Assembly: GCF_020621385.1 (NCBI RefSeq)
Contig: NZ_JAESVA010000002.1
Coordinates: forward strand, 620,001 to 684,000
Source of the DNA: Acidisoma cellulosilyticum
GTDB taxonomy: Bacteria; Pseudomonadota; Alphaproteobacteria; Acetobacterales; Acetobacteraceae
Reading direction: 5' to 3'
Length of the DNA: 64,000 nt
Part shown: positions 25,777-35,353 of the stretch, one piece after another
How positions within the stretch are numbered: position 1 is the stretch's first letter
Layout of the letters: every line of letters begins with the position of its first letter
Position numbers and translations under genes: made by a program
The notes under the pieces: generated by a model
Told to the model about the DNA's origin: nothing
Databases searched by the model: none
The model's input: only the letters and a program-made list of their open reading frames with translations

Positions 25777-28316
25777 GCGAGACCCAGGTCGACCTGACCA
25801 ATTGCGACCGCGAGCCGATCCATCTTCTCAGTGCCATCCAGCCCATCGGCTTTTTGCTGTGCATGACGGCCGATTGGCTGGTTGCGCGCGCATCGGACAA
25901 TGTGATCGAACATCTGGGCCGCGCGGCCGATGATCTGATCGGACTGCCAGCGGCGGATATTTTCGCAGATGAGGCTTTGCACGATCTTCGCAACCGGCTC
26001 ACCGGCATCCAGGGGCCTGACGCGGTAGAGCGTGTGCTGGGCATTGCCTGCATCGCAAGCAGGCCCGGCGATCTGTATGACTGCGCGCTGCATTTCTCGG
26101 GTGAGATGATCGTCATCGAGTTGGAGCATAACCGCCGCGAGGATTATGTTGATGCGGCAAGCACCATCCGCTCGATGATGACGCGGCTGGATCAGCCGAC
26201 CGACCTGCCCGGCTATTTCAAGGCCGGCGCCCGGCAGTTGCGTGCGCTGACCGGCTTCGATCGCGTCATGGTCTATCGCTTCGACCGCGACGGATCGGGC
26301 GAGGTTGTGGGTGAAGCCGCGCGGCATGACATCGGCAGCTTCCTCGGCCTGCACTACCCGGCTTCCGATATTCCGCAGCAGGCGCGCGCCCTGTATCTGC
26401 GCACCTCCTTGCGCATCATCGCCGATATCGCGGCGGAGCCGGTGCCCATCCTGCCGGCGCGGGATGCGATGGGCGCGCCGCTGGACCTGTCGCTGTCGGT
26501 GCTGCGCTCCGTCTCTCCCATCCATATCGAATATCTCAAGAATATGGGCGTCGGCGCCTCGATGTCGGTCTCGATCATCATCGAAGGCAAGCTATGGGGG
26601 CTGTTCGCCTGCCATCATTACTCCGCGCTCTGCCCCTCCTTCCAGAAACGCACCATCGCCGAGCTTTTCGGCCAGATGTTCGCGCTGAAGCTGGAAAGCC
26701 GCGACCGTCAGGAAGCGGCGGCCTACGAAAACAACGCCCGCCGGGCGACCGACCGACTGATGGCCTCCGTCGCCAATGATGTCGCCCTGCTCGACAATCC
26801 GGAATGGGTGGGGGAGACGCTGCGCGCCATCATCCCCTGCGACGGCATCGGCATCTGGATCGGCGCCAAGGCCGCCTGCGGTGGGTCCGCGCCGCCGCCG
26901 GATGCCATTCCGGCGATCGCCCGCCGCTTCAACGCGCTCGCAGCCGGACGTGTCTTCTCGACCGATCATCTCGCCGCCATCGTGCCGGGGGCGGATGCCT
27001 ATGCCGCTCAGGCGGCCGGCGTTCTCTCCATTCCCATCTCCCGCTCGCCGCGCGATTACGTGATGCTGTTCCGGGAGGAGCGCGTGCGTCAGGCGCGCTG
27101 GGCGGGCGACCCGCACAAGCCGGCAAGCTATGGTCCGAACGGCGCCCGGTTGACGCCGCGCGAAAGCTTCGCGGAATGGCGACAGGAAGTGCGCAATCGC
27201 AGCGAGCCCTTCAGCGCCGCCGAACAGCGCGTGGCGGAAACGCTGCGCGTGTCGCTGATCGAGGTCGTGCTGCGCCTGTCGGATGCGGCGCAGTCGGAAC
27301 GGCAGACGGCGGCCGAACGGCAGGAACTGCTGATCGCGGAACTGAACCACCGCGTGCGTAATATCCTGGCGCTGATCCGCGGGCTTGTGCGGCAGTCACG
27401 GGATTCAAAGACGCGGGCGGTCGACTACATCGCCCTTCTGGAAGGCCGCATCGAAGCGCTGGCCCGAGCGCATGACCAGATCACGCAGGACAATTGGGCT
27501 CCGGCGCTGCTGCGCGCGCTGATCGAAACCGAAGCCGCCGCCTATCTCGGCGGCAGGCGTCAGCGACTGGAGATTGAGGGCGAGGCCGTGCTGCTGGAAC
27601 CCTCCGCCTTCTCCACCATGGCGCTTGTCATCCATGAGCTGATGACGAATTCGGCGAAATACGGCGGCTTGTCCGATAGCGGTGGCGTGCGGGTGACATG
27701 GTCGCGCGACGCGCTGGGCGACCTCACCATCGATTGGCGGGAATTCGGCGGTCCCATCGTCAAGCCGCCGCTGCGCCATGGCTTCGGCACGACCATCATA
27801 CAGCGGTCTGTGCCTTATGACCTGAAGGGCAAGGCCGAGGTCTGGTACAAACCTGCCGGGTTCGAGGCGCAATTCGTGATCCCGGCGCGCTATGTGCGGC
27901 AGGCCGCCATGACCGGCCAAATTGGCGACGCGGCATCGCAACCCGGATCGGCGCAAGGCGGCGAGGCCAAGCTCAGCGGCAAGGTTCTGCTCGTCGAAGA
28001 CAGCCTCATCATCGCCATGGATGCCGAAGACATCCTGATGGAACTGGGCGCCACCGAAGTGCTGACGGTCTCGACCGTCGCCCAGGCCTTGGCTCTGCTG
28101 GAGCGGGAGCGGCCCAGCGTCGCCGTGCTCGACGTCAATCTGGGCGAGGAGAACAGCTTCCCCGTCGCGGACGCGCTGAAGGCCGCCGGCATTCGCTACG
28201 TCTTCGCAACCGGTTATGGCGATCAGCTGCGGCTGCCCGAAGCCCATGCCGGCACGCCGACCGTCAAGAAACCTTATACGGCCGCGAGCCTTGGCCGCCT
28301 GCTGGAAGGCGGCTGA
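25773..28316 (+). CDS. bphP: Bacteriophytochrome histidine kinase with fused response-regulator domain
   Basis: This 847-residue photoreceptor has PAS, GAF and PHY domains, an HWE/HisKA_2-type kinase and a C-terminal receiver domain. Cys11 near the N-terminus is the expected biliverdin attachment site. The GAF domain has YPASDIPQQARALY and the PHY tongue has LTPRESFAEW. The kinase histidine is His526 in ELNHRVRNIL and the receiver aspartate is Asp787 in LDVNL. The PAS motif reads IQPIG where most family members have IQPHG. Translation is coupled to heme oxygenase (ATGA). It would sense red/far-red light in the cytoplasm; the output partner is not in the window. Confidence 0.92.
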   Translation: MSETQVDLTNCDREPIHLLSAIQPIGFLLCMTADWLVARASDNVIEHLGRAADDLIGLPAADIFADEALHDLRNRLTGIQGPDAVERVLGIACIASRPGDLYDCALHFSGEMIVIELEHNRREDYVDAASTIRSMMTRLDQPTDLPGYFKAGARQLRALTGFDRVMVYRFDRDGSGEVVGEAARHDIGSFLGLHYPASDIPQQARALYLRTSLRIIADIAAEPVPILPARDAMGAPLDLSLSVLRSVSPIHIEYLKNMGVGASMSVSIIIEGKLWGLFACHHYSALCPSFQKRTIAELFGQMFALKLESRDRQEAAAYENNARRATDRLMASVANDVALLDNPEWVGETLRAIIPCDGIGIWIGAKAACGGSAPPPDAIPAIARRFNALAAGRVFSTDHLAAIVPGADAYAAQAAGVLSIPISRSPRDYVMLFREERVRQARWAGDPHKPASYGPNGARLTPRESFAEWRQEVRNRSEPFSAAEQRVAETLRVSLIEVVLRLSDAAQSERQTAAERQELLIAELNHRVRNILALIRGLVRQSRDSKTRAVDYIALLEGRIEALARAHDQITQDNWAPALLRALIETEAAAYLGGRRQRLEIEGEAVLLEPSAFSTMALVIHELMTNSAKYGGLSDSGGVRVTWSRDALGDLTIDWREFGGPIVKPPLRHGFGTTIIQRSVPYDLKGKAEVWYKPAGFEAQFVIPARYVRQAAMTGQIGDAASQPGSAQGGEAKLSGKVLLVEDSLIIAMDAEDILMELGATEVLTVSTVAQALALLERERPSVAVLDVNLGEENSFPVADALKAAGIRYVFATGYGDQLRLPEAHAGTPTVKKPYTAASLGRLLEGG

Positions 28317-28465
28317 GGCTGGCGAGGCGCGGCCGGCGAGGCGCGGCCGGCGGAGGATGTGCAGCCTATGGCCTTGTGGTTGTGCCACCAGACCCGGCAA
28401 CCGACGCAGCCCTGCCAAACTTGCCGAGATGCAGTGCAGCAAGCTCTCACGCATTGCCGGAAGAC

Positions 28466-29209
28466 ATGCCTATAAATGTCATGATGGTTGAAGCGCCGCT
28501 ATCGATTCCCGAGTCTCGTCCCCTTCGCGTCGTCGGCGATGTCCATGGCGATGTGAGTGCCTTTGCCTATGCCACCGATACCGACCGGTTCCTGATTCAG
28601 CTGGGCGATCTTGTCGATTACGGGCCGGATAGCGCCGGCGTCCTGCGCCGGATGTTCGACCTGATCGATCAGGGTCGCGGCCTGTTCCTGCTTGGCAATC
28701 ACGACCTCAAGCTCGCCCGTTTTCTGCTCGGGCAGAAGGTGCGCAGCAATGCCGAGCTGATCGCGACACGCAAGCAGATGGACGATGCCTTGCGCGAGCG
28801 GTTTCTGGCCGAGGTCGCGCGTGCGCCGCTTTGGCTGCAGGACGGGCCGCGTCTCTTCATCCATGCCGGCTTCCACACCGACATGCTGCTGGGTCCCTCG
28901 CCGCAGATGGAAATCGGCCGTGCCGTGGGCGTCAATGCCCGCGCCCTCTTCGGCGAGCCCACGGGGATGACGCAGATGGACGGCTTCCCCGAACGCAGCC
29001 TGCGTTGGGTGCATCGCATTCCGCCGGGGGTCACGGTCTATGTCGGCCATGACCGGCGCAGTCAGGACGGACGGCCGCTGGAACAATGGTCACGGGCCGG
29101 CGGACGCGCGATCTTTCTGGATACCGGCGCCGGCAAGGGCGGCCATCTGTCCTGGATCGATCTGCCGCCGCTGGAAAGCGACATGAGGGTGCCCGCAAGC
29201 TTCCGCTGA
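28466..29209 (+). CDS. Calcineurin-like metallophosphoesterase
   Basis: This protein of about 247 residues has the metallophosphatase motifs GDVHG, GDLVDYGP, GNHD and a late GHDRR. It is nearest to bacterial serine/threonine phosphatases of the PrpE/PP2A-like type, possibly also acting on dinucleotide polyphosphates. The ATG at 28466 has GGAAG close upstream; ATGs at 28481 and 28484 are alternatives. It follows bphP by 149 bases, which include a 14-base GC-rich tandem duplication (about 28324-28351), and it converges on the helicase gene. Any tie to phytochrome signalling is unproven. Confidence 0.8.
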   Translation: MPINVMMVEAPLSIPESRPLRVVGDVHGDVSAFAYATDTDRFLIQLGDLVDYGPDSAGVLRRMFDLIDQGRGLFLLGNHDLKLARFLLGQKVRSNAELIATRKQMDDALRERFLAEVARAPLWLQDGPRLFIHAGFHTDMLLGPSPQMEIGRAVGVNARALFGEPTGMTQMDGFPERSLRWVHRIPPGVTVYVGHDRRSQDGRPLEQWSRAGGRAIFLDTGAGKGGHLSWIDLPPLESDMRVPASFR

Positions 29210-29221
29210 CCGGCTGAGAAA

Positions 29222-31303
29222 TCAGCCCCGGCTGGACGGAACCCGCTTGCGGGACTTGAAGGCAGCGACCATGCGCGCGGTGTCGGCCTCGCTCGGCAGC
29301 TTGCGCGCCGTGGCGGCGGAGGGTTTGCGACCGGCCGCTGACTTCGTCTTATCGCCGGTCTCCGCCTTGGCGGCCGGAACCGAACCCGTCAGCAAATTCC
29401 GGGGAATCTCGGCAATGAAGCGCGACGGATTGCTCTTCCATTGCCGCCGGCGATGCACATAGCTCAAGCGCAGCGTGTAACGCGCGCGGGTAAGGCCGAC
29501 GTAGAATAGCCGCCGTTCTTCCGGCAGCGTGCCTTGCTGTTCGGCCTTGCGGCTGGGGAAAATCCCCTCCTCCAGCCCGGCCATGAAGACATGGTCGAAT
29601 TCCAGCCCCTTGGCGCGATGCAGCGTCATGACCTGGATGCTGTCCGGCCCTTCCGGCTCCACGTCCAGCGCGCCGAGTGCGGAGGCTTCCGCAAAATCAT
29701 GGACCGAACCGAGGCGATCGGCACGACCGAGCAGCGCCTGCCATGACCGGCGCAAGGGCGCGCTGTCGCTCAAAGCATCGGCAAGCCCGCTGAGATCGGC
29801 CGCGATCTGCAGGGCTTCCGAGGATTTGGTGCGCCTAGCCATGATCCGTTCCTGGATGAGGCGCGCGACGTCCAGCACGGCGGCAAAAGCCTTGCGCTCC
29901 GGTTCGCTGATCGGGGCGGTCGGCACAGCATCGGCGAAGGCGATCTCACCCTCCGTCGCATGCTGGCGGAGACGCGCGAAAGCCTGCCCCGTCACCGGCC
30001 GGCGCGGCAATACGCAGGCGCGGCGGAAAGCGTCATCGGCCGCCGCGTCCCAGCGCTCACCATGATCCATATCGGCATCCCGGCTGAGGGACAGGCGTAG
30101 CCAAGCGATGACGGCCAGCACTTCGCGCGGCAGATCGGCCTCGCGGTCGCTGACCATCTGGGCCGGCACGCCGGCCTCGCGCAGCGCGTCCATGATCGGC
30201 TCGGAGACAAAACCGGCGCGCACCAGGACAGCACATTCGCGCAGGGGCTGGTCCGGCGACTGCTGGCGCAGCCCGCGGATCCAGGAGATGACGGCCCGCC
30301 CCTCCTCCTCCGCTGTTTCCACGCCATAGAGCGCGATGGCGGCACCCGCGACGCCCAAAGGGGCTGCCGAATGCAGCGTCTTGCGCATCGCTTCCGGGTC
30401 CTTGGCGGCGATGGCATTGGCGGCGGCCAGAATGGTGCGGGTGGAGCGGTAATTGGTCTCCAGCTTGATCGCCTGGCGCGCTTTCGGAAAATCCTGCCCG
30501 AAGCGGCGGATATGGGCGATCTCCGCCCCGCGCCAGCCGTAGATGGACTGGCAGTCGTCGCCGACCGCGAAGACCCGGCCATGGCCGGAGGCCAGCAAGC
30601 GCAACAGCCGATGCTGAGCGGCATTGGTATCCTGATATTCATCGACCAGGATTTCGCTCCAACGCGCCGACCAGCGGGCGGCGAGCGCTGGATCCTGTTC
30701 CATCGCCTCGGCCGGCACGACGAGCAGATCGTCGAAATCCAGCACGCGCTGGCGGCGGAGCTCGGCGATATAGGCCGGCAGGACGGTCATCGCCTGGTCC
30801 AGCACTTCACCCTCGAACCGCGTCAGCGCCGGGGTCTTGGGCGGGCGGCCCTTGGGTTTCACGCCGTAATTGCGCAGGAGGGAGACAGCCTCCTGCACCA
30901 TCGCCATTTCCTTGACGTCCTTGATACCCGTCAATTGCCCGACCAGGGCGCGAGACCGCGGCGGGTCCAGAATCGTGAAGCCGCGCGGCGCGGCCTCGAC
31001 CGCCGCGCCGGCATCCTCGGTCAATAGCCGCGCCATGCAGGCGTGGAAGGTGCCGACCCAATGCGGCGCGCGGGGGCCGAGCTTCATGGCCATGCGGGCG
31101 CGCATTTCGGCGGCGGCGCGATTGGTAAAGGTGATGCAGAGCAACCGCTCCGGCGGCTCGTCGCGCTGCAGGATGAGGTCGATCGCACGGCGGGCCAGGG
31201 TTTCCGTCTTACCGGAGCCGGCGCCGGCAAGGACGAGTTGGGGCGCCGGGGCAATGGCGGCCGCGCGTTGCGACTCGTTCAGCCCCTCCAGATGATCCGA
31301 CAT
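29222..31303 (-). CDS. UvrD/PcrA/Rep-type ATP-dependent DNA helicase
   Basis: This superfamily 1A helicase of about 693 residues has Q-motif LNESQRAA, Walker A AGAGSGKTET, DEYQDTN, VMTLHRAKGLEFDHV and the motif VI region LFYVGLTRARY. The C-terminus carries a basic Lys/Ala-rich tail. It should unwind DNA 3' to 5' in repair or replication restart. The start at 31303 (MSDHLEGLNES) fits the family; the longer frame to 31447 would overlap the neighbouring gene. It is slightly shorter than housekeeping UvrD, so it may be a second paralogue. Confidence 0.88.
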   Translation of the reverse strand: MSDHLEGLNESQRAAAIAPAPQLVLAGAGSGKTETLARRAIDLILQRDEPPERLLCITFTNRAAAEMRARMAMKLGPRAPHWVGTFHACMARLLTEDAGAAVEAAPRGFTILDPPRSRALVGQLTGIKDVKEMAMVQEAVSLLRNYGVKPKGRPPKTPALTRFEGEVLDQAMTVLPAYIAELRRQRVLDFDDLLVVPAEAMEQDPALAARWSARWSEILVDEYQDTNAAQHRLLRLLASGHGRVFAVGDDCQSIYGWRGAEIAHIRRFGQDFPKARQAIKLETNYRSTRTILAAANAIAAKDPEAMRKTLHSAAPLGVAGAAIALYGVETAEEEGRAVISWIRGLRQQSPDQPLRECAVLVRAGFVSEPIMDALREAGVPAQMVSDREADLPREVLAVIAWLRLSLSRDADMDHGERWDAAADDAFRRACVLPRRPVTGQAFARLRQHATEGEIAFADAVPTAPISEPERKAFAAVLDVARLIQERIMARRTKSSEALQIAADLSGLADALSDSAPLRRSWQALLGRADRLGSVHDFAEASALGALDVEPEGPDSIQVMTLHRAKGLEFDHVFMAGLEEGIFPSRKAEQQGTLPEERRLFYVGLTRARYTLRLSYVHRRRQWKSNPSRFIAEIPRNLLTGSVPAAKAETGDKTKSAAGRKPSAATARKLPSEADTARMVAAFKSRKRVPSSRG

Positions 31304-31335
31304 GGGCGCGCTGGTATCATGGGGGACCGTGGAAG

Positions 31336-32337
31336 TCAGGGGCAGTTCGCGGCGAGCAGTGTCGCGCCTGCGGGCGGCGGTTGAATGGCGCGACCCAAAA
31401 ACGGTGCGAGCGCGTCGGCGACTCGGATGGAATGCCGCATCTGACATTCCGTCATCAGATGATCCTGGGCGTCGAAGAAATCCGCGCGGGGATAACGGCC
31501 TTCGCCCGCCAATGGCAGGAAGCGCGCGCCTTCGGCTGTGTAGATGGCCGCCAGCGTCGCGCCGAGTGCCGGTTCCGACGGGTTGTCCGCGAATTCTGTC
31601 GGGAAGCCGCCGATGACCTGCACGCCATGCCGCCGCGCCCAGTGCAGAAACGCGGCGATTTCCTGACGTCCATAGCCGTCGCGGATCACGGCGGGTGACG
31701 GATCCTGGCGATGAAGGCTGGCCAGAAAGACGCGATTCGCCCTCGCCTTCAGCAGACTATGGCCGATGCCGTCGCCCTGGCCGTTGATGTCGCTGAAAGC
31801 GGGATTCGCGAGATCAGGGCGAAAAGCGACCGCCGCCTGCTCGACCACGGACGCCACCGCATCTGACATCGTGCCGGAAAACAAGGCGGGCAGCACCCGG
31901 CCAATCCCGAGATGGACGAGCAGAAAGCGATCCTGTTGCAGCACCAGCGCGGCGTCCGGTCCGGTTCGCGCCGCACCAAGCGGCCGGGCATATTGCTCCA
32001 GCTCCATCGGCAGATAGAGATTGTCGCCGGGGCGCAGGACCGGCTTCCAGAGCGCGAACTGATAGTCGAGCCCGAGGCCCAGCGCGACGCCGCCATTGAC
32101 GCAAGGCAGCGCCAGCATGGCGCCGATGGTGGCGCAGGAATGGGAAAACAGCGCGTTCGATCCGGCCAGGATGATCAGCCTTGGCGGCGGCATCGCACTC
32201 GCCGCCGCAATTTTCCGCTCTAAAGTCTCTCGCAACGTTCCCAAGCTCAGCGGCCGGTCGAGCAAGACCGAAAAGGCGGCGACATAAAGCAGCACCGAGG
32301 CCAAAAGCAGTCCGACCAAGCGCCAGACCCGTCGCAC
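31336..32337 (-). CDS. SGNH-like acyltransferase partner protein (AlgJ/AlgX-like)
   Basis: This 333-residue protein has one N-terminal transmembrane helix and a periplasmic SGNH-like domain with AGSNALFSHS as the nucleophile region and DAQDHLMTE near the end as the candidate Asp/His pair. Such proteins are paired with MBOAT transporters to O-acylate extracellular polysaccharides. It follows the MBOAT gene by six bases. Because that gene looks truncated, this system may be silent in the lysogen. Confidence 0.7.
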   Translation of the reverse strand: MRRVWRLVGLLLASVLLYVAAFSVLLDRPLSLGTLRETLERKIAAASAMPPPRLIILAGSNALFSHSCATIGAMLALPCVNGGVALGLGLDYQFALWKPVLRPGDNLYLPMELEQYARPLGAARTGPDAALVLQQDRFLLVHLGIGRVLPALFSGTMSDAVASVVEQAAVAFRPDLANPAFSDINGQGDGIGHSLLKARANRVFLASLHRQDPSPAVIRDGYGRQEIAAFLHWARRHGVQVIGGFPTEFADNPSEPALGATLAAIYTAEGARFLPLAGEGRYPRADFFDAQDHLMTECQMRHSIRVADALAPFLGRAIQPPPAGATLLAANCP

Positions 32338-32343
32338 CGCGCC

Positions 32344-33429
32344 TCAGAACCTGAAATACAGGAAGGGCTGAGCGATCCCGGCAAAGAACAGCGCCTGGAT
32401 CATGAGGCCAAAGCTGGCGAGCAGGCCGGCCCCCCGCCACCGCGCGGAGGCCTGCGCCACATTGGGCAGCGCCAGCACGATGAACCAGCCGAGCGCCAGC
32501 AGCGCGATCGCCTCCGGCAGGCTGAGCGTGCGCGCGTCACCCAAAGCCGGCAGAACCGGCACGGCGCGGGCGATCCACCCCAATGGCGGTGCCAGCGCGA
32601 TCAAGGCGGTCGGGAGCGCAAAACCGTTCAGCCCGATTAATCCGCGCAGCATGGAAACGCTCGCTTCCATACTCGGTGCGCGAAATGGCACCCAGGCGAA
32701 CAGCACGGCGAGCAGGGTCAAACCCTGCGCGAAGGGCCGGGGCAATCGCAGCCAGCGCGGCGCCGCGCGATCCCATATATGGTTGATGATGAGATAGAGC
32801 CCGTGCAGCCCGCCCCACAGCAGGAATCGCCAGGCCGCCCCATGCCATAGCCCGCCGAGCAGCATGGTCAGCATGAGGTTCAGATACCGTCGCGCCTCGC
32901 CGTGGCGGTTGCCACCGAGCGGAACGTAGAGAAAATCGCGCAGGAAGCGGCTGAGCGTCATATTCCAGCGCCGCCAGAAATCCCGGATCGACATTGCCTT
33001 GTAGGGGCTGTCGAAATTCTCCGGAAAGCGGATGCCGAACAGGCGCGCGAGACCCACGGCAATATCGGAATAGCCGGAAAAATCGAAATAGACCTGCAAT
33101 GCGAAGGCGAGGATTGCGACCCAGGCTTCGATCAGCGTCAGCGCCATGCCGTGATCGGCCGCCGCAAAGCCGCGATTGGCCAGCGGCGCGAAACTATCCG
33201 CCAGCACCAGCTTTTTGGCGAGGCCGAGCAGGATGCGGGTCAACCCTTCGGCCAGATCCTGCGCCTGCAAGGCTGTCTGCGGGGCGCGCGCGATCTGCGG
33301 GATGATTTCGGACGGCCGGACCAGCGGCCCGGCCAGCAGATGGGCGAAAAAGCCGACGCAATTGGCATAGCCGAGAAAATCCCGGACCGTGCGGCGTGAC
33401 CGCCGTGTGCGGGCGTCGCTCAACATCAT
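32344..33429 (-). CDS. MBOAT-family O-acyltransferase (AlgI-like), N-terminally truncated
   Basis: The 361-residue product has the AlgI-type MBOAT core: HLLAGPLVRPSEI, YFDFSGYSDIAVG, SIRDFWRRWNMTLSRFLRDF and the catalytic histidine in GGLWHGAAW. AlgI-like proteins are usually about 470-520 residues, and here the first three or four membrane segments are absent. The reading frame closes at a TAG about 30 bases upstream, where the sequence becomes AT-rich and leads into the phage integrase gene. I infer that the prophage is inserted in this gene and that the missing 5' part lies beyond the far end of the prophage. Confidence 0.75.
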   Translation of the reverse strand: MMLSDARTRRSRRTVRDFLGYANCVGFFAHLLAGPLVRPSEIIPQIARAPQTALQAQDLAEGLTRILLGLAKKLVLADSFAPLANRGFAAADHGMALTLIEAWVAILAFALQVYFDFSGYSDIAVGLARLFGIRFPENFDSPYKAMSIRDFWRRWNMTLSRFLRDFLYVPLGGNRHGEARRYLNLMLTMLLGGLWHGAAWRFLLWGGLHGLYLIINHIWDRAAPRWLRLPRPFAQGLTLLAVLFAWVPFRAPSMEASVSMLRGLIGLNGFALPTALIALAPPLGWIARAVPVLPALGDARTLSLPEAIALLALGWFIVLALPNVAQASARWRGAGLLASFGLMIQALFFAGIAQPFLYFRF

Positions 33430-33462
33430 AAGCTGCTGATATGTATTTTCAGCCTATATCAA
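33430..33462. other. Probable attL region
   Basis: This short AT-rich gap separates the truncated MBOAT frame from the integrase stop codon. Tyrosine-integrase phages typically keep att next to int. The exact core cannot be defined without the right end; it may extend a few bases into the MBOAT frame. Confidence 0.45.
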
Positions 33463-34446
33463 TTACTTAGATGTCTTTTTTGCTCTTTTCGTGAAATTGT
33501 TTTCAAGCCTCAAAACAGCTGCTTTCGCGAGACGTTCTTGGTCTGCCGACTTGGTGTAAAGCTGCACCATGCTCAAGCTCTTGTGGCCGGTGATAGCGGC
33601 GATTTCATGGGTCGAGCACCCCGCCTGGGCAAGTCGGGCCGAGGCCAGTTTGCGGAGCCCGTGGACATTCAGACCCTTGGGCAGTCCGAGCTTCTGCAGC
33701 TCGGTCGCCATCTCGCGCGAGAGATAGAGCGGTATCCATGGACGCCCCAACTTCGTCGTCAAGATCGTCACGGCTTTGCGGTTCTTGGTCCAGATTTCCA
33801 GTTCCCGGCGAAGCTCGACGTGCACCGGAATGACGAGCGGCGGGTCACCGGGCTTGCTCGTCTTCTGTGGCCGGATACGCAGGACGCCGTCTTGGTAGGT
33901 TGACCAAGGCATGGCCGCCAGATCGCCGCGGCGCTGGCCTGTATACATGCCCAGGATAACCACCCGGCGCAGATATTCAGGAAGCCCCTTGAGAGCGATT
34001 TCGGCCTGCTCATCGGTCCAAGCCGGAAGGTGGCCGCCCGGAAGATTCTTGAGCTTGGTCGCCGGGGAATATTCAATCCACTCGCGATCGACCGCCCAAG
34101 ACAGAAGCGTGCTCGCCACCCTTATAAAGAGCGTCGCCGCAGCCGGCCCCTTCGTGGCGATAATGGCATCCCGCGTCGCCAGGATGTCCCGACGCCGGAT
34201 AGCCTTCACTGGCGCATGGTGGCTATCCTGAAAATGCCCCAGAGCACGGAGATAGTTTTCCTTGCTGTTCTTGGCCAGCCGGGTGAATTCGGGGCTGATC
34301 TGATACGCAGCGATCAGCGCGCCGATCGATCCCTCGTCATAGAAGGCCTCTTTCGGCTGAGGCTTCCGGTCATAATAGTAGGTTTTGACCCTACCATCAG
34401 CGAGCCGTCTTTTGACGGCGCGCTTGGTGTCTTGCGAGGATGGCAT
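33463..34446 (-). CDS. int: Tyrosine-type phage integrase
   Basis: This protein of about 327 residues has the tyrosine recombinase catalytic set: Arg in TGQRRGDL, HGLRK, GHKSLSMVQLYT with the nucleophile tyrosine near the C-terminus, and an N-terminal SAM-like core-binding domain. It catalyses phage integration and excision. The ATG at 34446 keeps the KRRLADGRVKTYYYDRK N-terminus common in this group, at the cost of about 50 bases of overlap with the excisionase-like gene. The overlap suggests coordinated expression. Confidence 0.9.
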   Translation of the reverse strand: MPSSQDTKRAVKRRLADGRVKTYYYDRKPQPKEAFYDEGSIGALIAAYQISPEFTRLAKNSKENYLRALGHFQDSHHAPVKAIRRRDILATRDAIIATKGPAAATLFIRVASTLLSWAVDREWIEYSPATKLKNLPGGHLPAWTDEQAEIALKGLPEYLRRVVILGMYTGQRRGDLAAMPWSTYQDGVLRIRPQKTSKPGDPPLVIPVHVELRRELEIWTKNRKAVTILTTKLGRPWIPLYLSREMATELQKLGLPKGLNVHGLRKLASARLAQAGCSTHEIAAITGHKSLSMVQLYTKSADQERLAKAAVLRLENNFTKRAKKTSK

Positions 34447-34666
34447 TGGCGAGCCCTGACGGCATGACGACATTACGTTTTCTAGACACTTGCGTCACAC
34501 CCATGGACGCGTCCAGCTCATCTACATCCCAGCGGGGGGATTTAGGACCAAAGCGGTAGGAGGGCTCGGGAAGCTTACCGTCCCTGACATATCGAGACAG
34601 CTGATCGACCCTTAGCCCCATCCGCTTAGCCGTCTCGGCGGCATTGAGCCATTTCTCGTCAGCCAT
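34397..34666 (-). CDS. Excisionase-like winged-helix protein (AlpA/MerR type)
   Basis: This 89-residue protein has WLNAAETAKRMGLRVDQLSRYV, a MerR/AlpA-like helix-turn-helix, then PRWDVDELDAS. Its position directly before the integrase suggests an excisionase or recombination directionality factor. The ATG at 34666 is preferred because the conserved fold starts there. Confidence 0.7.
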   Translation of the reverse strand: MADEKWLNAAETAKRMGLRVDQLSRYVRDGKLPEPSYRFGPKSPRWDVDELDASMGVTQVSRKRNVVMPSGLANAILARHQARRQKTAR

Positions 34667-34723
34667 CCCCGACTCCACATTGCGGCATCCCGTCGCCCTG
34701 GTGCCCATAGGCACGGTAATGCG

Positions 34724-35353
34724 TCATGCTGCTTTCTCCCGCGCCATATCCGCGGTCTTCAATTCCCAAAACTGACGCTGCATCTCGTCAGCGCGCTTCC
34801 TTTCGCGATCGATGGCGCGGATCAGATTGGCGTTCTGAGCGTCAGCAGATCGAAGGCGCGCATTCAGCCGCTCAGGATTACCGACACGATGAAGGAGATT
34901 GGCGAGCAGAAGGGTCTCGCTGAAGCTATCATGCCAACAGCTGAATGCCCCAGGCTCGCGGATCGACAGAGCCGCACCGGATGCGATCTGAATTCGATTT
35001 CGCTCACCCACATAAATTAAGCCCCAGCCGGACGGGACTTCATCGGCCGACAGCATGCCTTCCGGAACCATGAAATACCGGAAGCGGCCCATGCCGGCGC
35101 CTTGCGTGCGGTGCGGCTTTTTCTGGTCGGCCAGGAAGTCTGATCGTGACACCTTGCATTCGACAACCGTCGATCCGCCGCCATCGCGCAGCTCGGAAAC
35201 ACGAAAGCCGATCGCGTCAGGGCTCTCGCCTGCCATGAAGCTCGTCCGTGTTTCGGGAAACGCAATCTGGCAGCCATGACCGCCAGCAGAGAATGACCGC
35301 TTGAGCCAGCTGCAGGCTAGGATGCAGAGGTCTGTATGGGAAAGCGACATCAC
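34724..35353 (-). CDS. PD-(D/E)XK nuclease-like phage protein
   Basis: In this 209-residue protein, the segment PDAIGFRVSELRDGG followed by VVECKVSRSDFLADQKK has the Asp...Glu-x-Lys pattern of restriction-endonuclease-fold proteins. The C-terminus is a charged helix that may form a coiled coil. Homologues with this motif are common in phages without assigned function. Its start overlaps the Lar-like gene stop by four bases, so it is in the leftward early operon. Confidence 0.6.
   Translation of the reverse strand: MMSLSHTDLCILACSWLKRSFSAGGHGCQIAFPETRTSFMAGESPDAIGFRVSELRDGGGSTVVECKVSRSDFLADQKKPHRTQGAGMGRFRYFMVPEGMLSADEVPSGWGLIYVGERNRIQIASGAALSIREPGAFSCWHDSFSETLLLANLLHRVGNPERLNARLRSADAQNANLIRAIDRERKRADEMQRQFWELKTADMAREKAA

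Noticed and set aside
28320-28352. GC-rich tandem duplication after bphP
   Set aside because: A two-copy 14-base repeat in GC-rich DNA; too short and without symmetry to claim a regulatory role.
33430-33462. tRNA gene as integration site
   Set aside because: No cloverleaf is visible at the left end; the truncated MBOAT gene is the better target.
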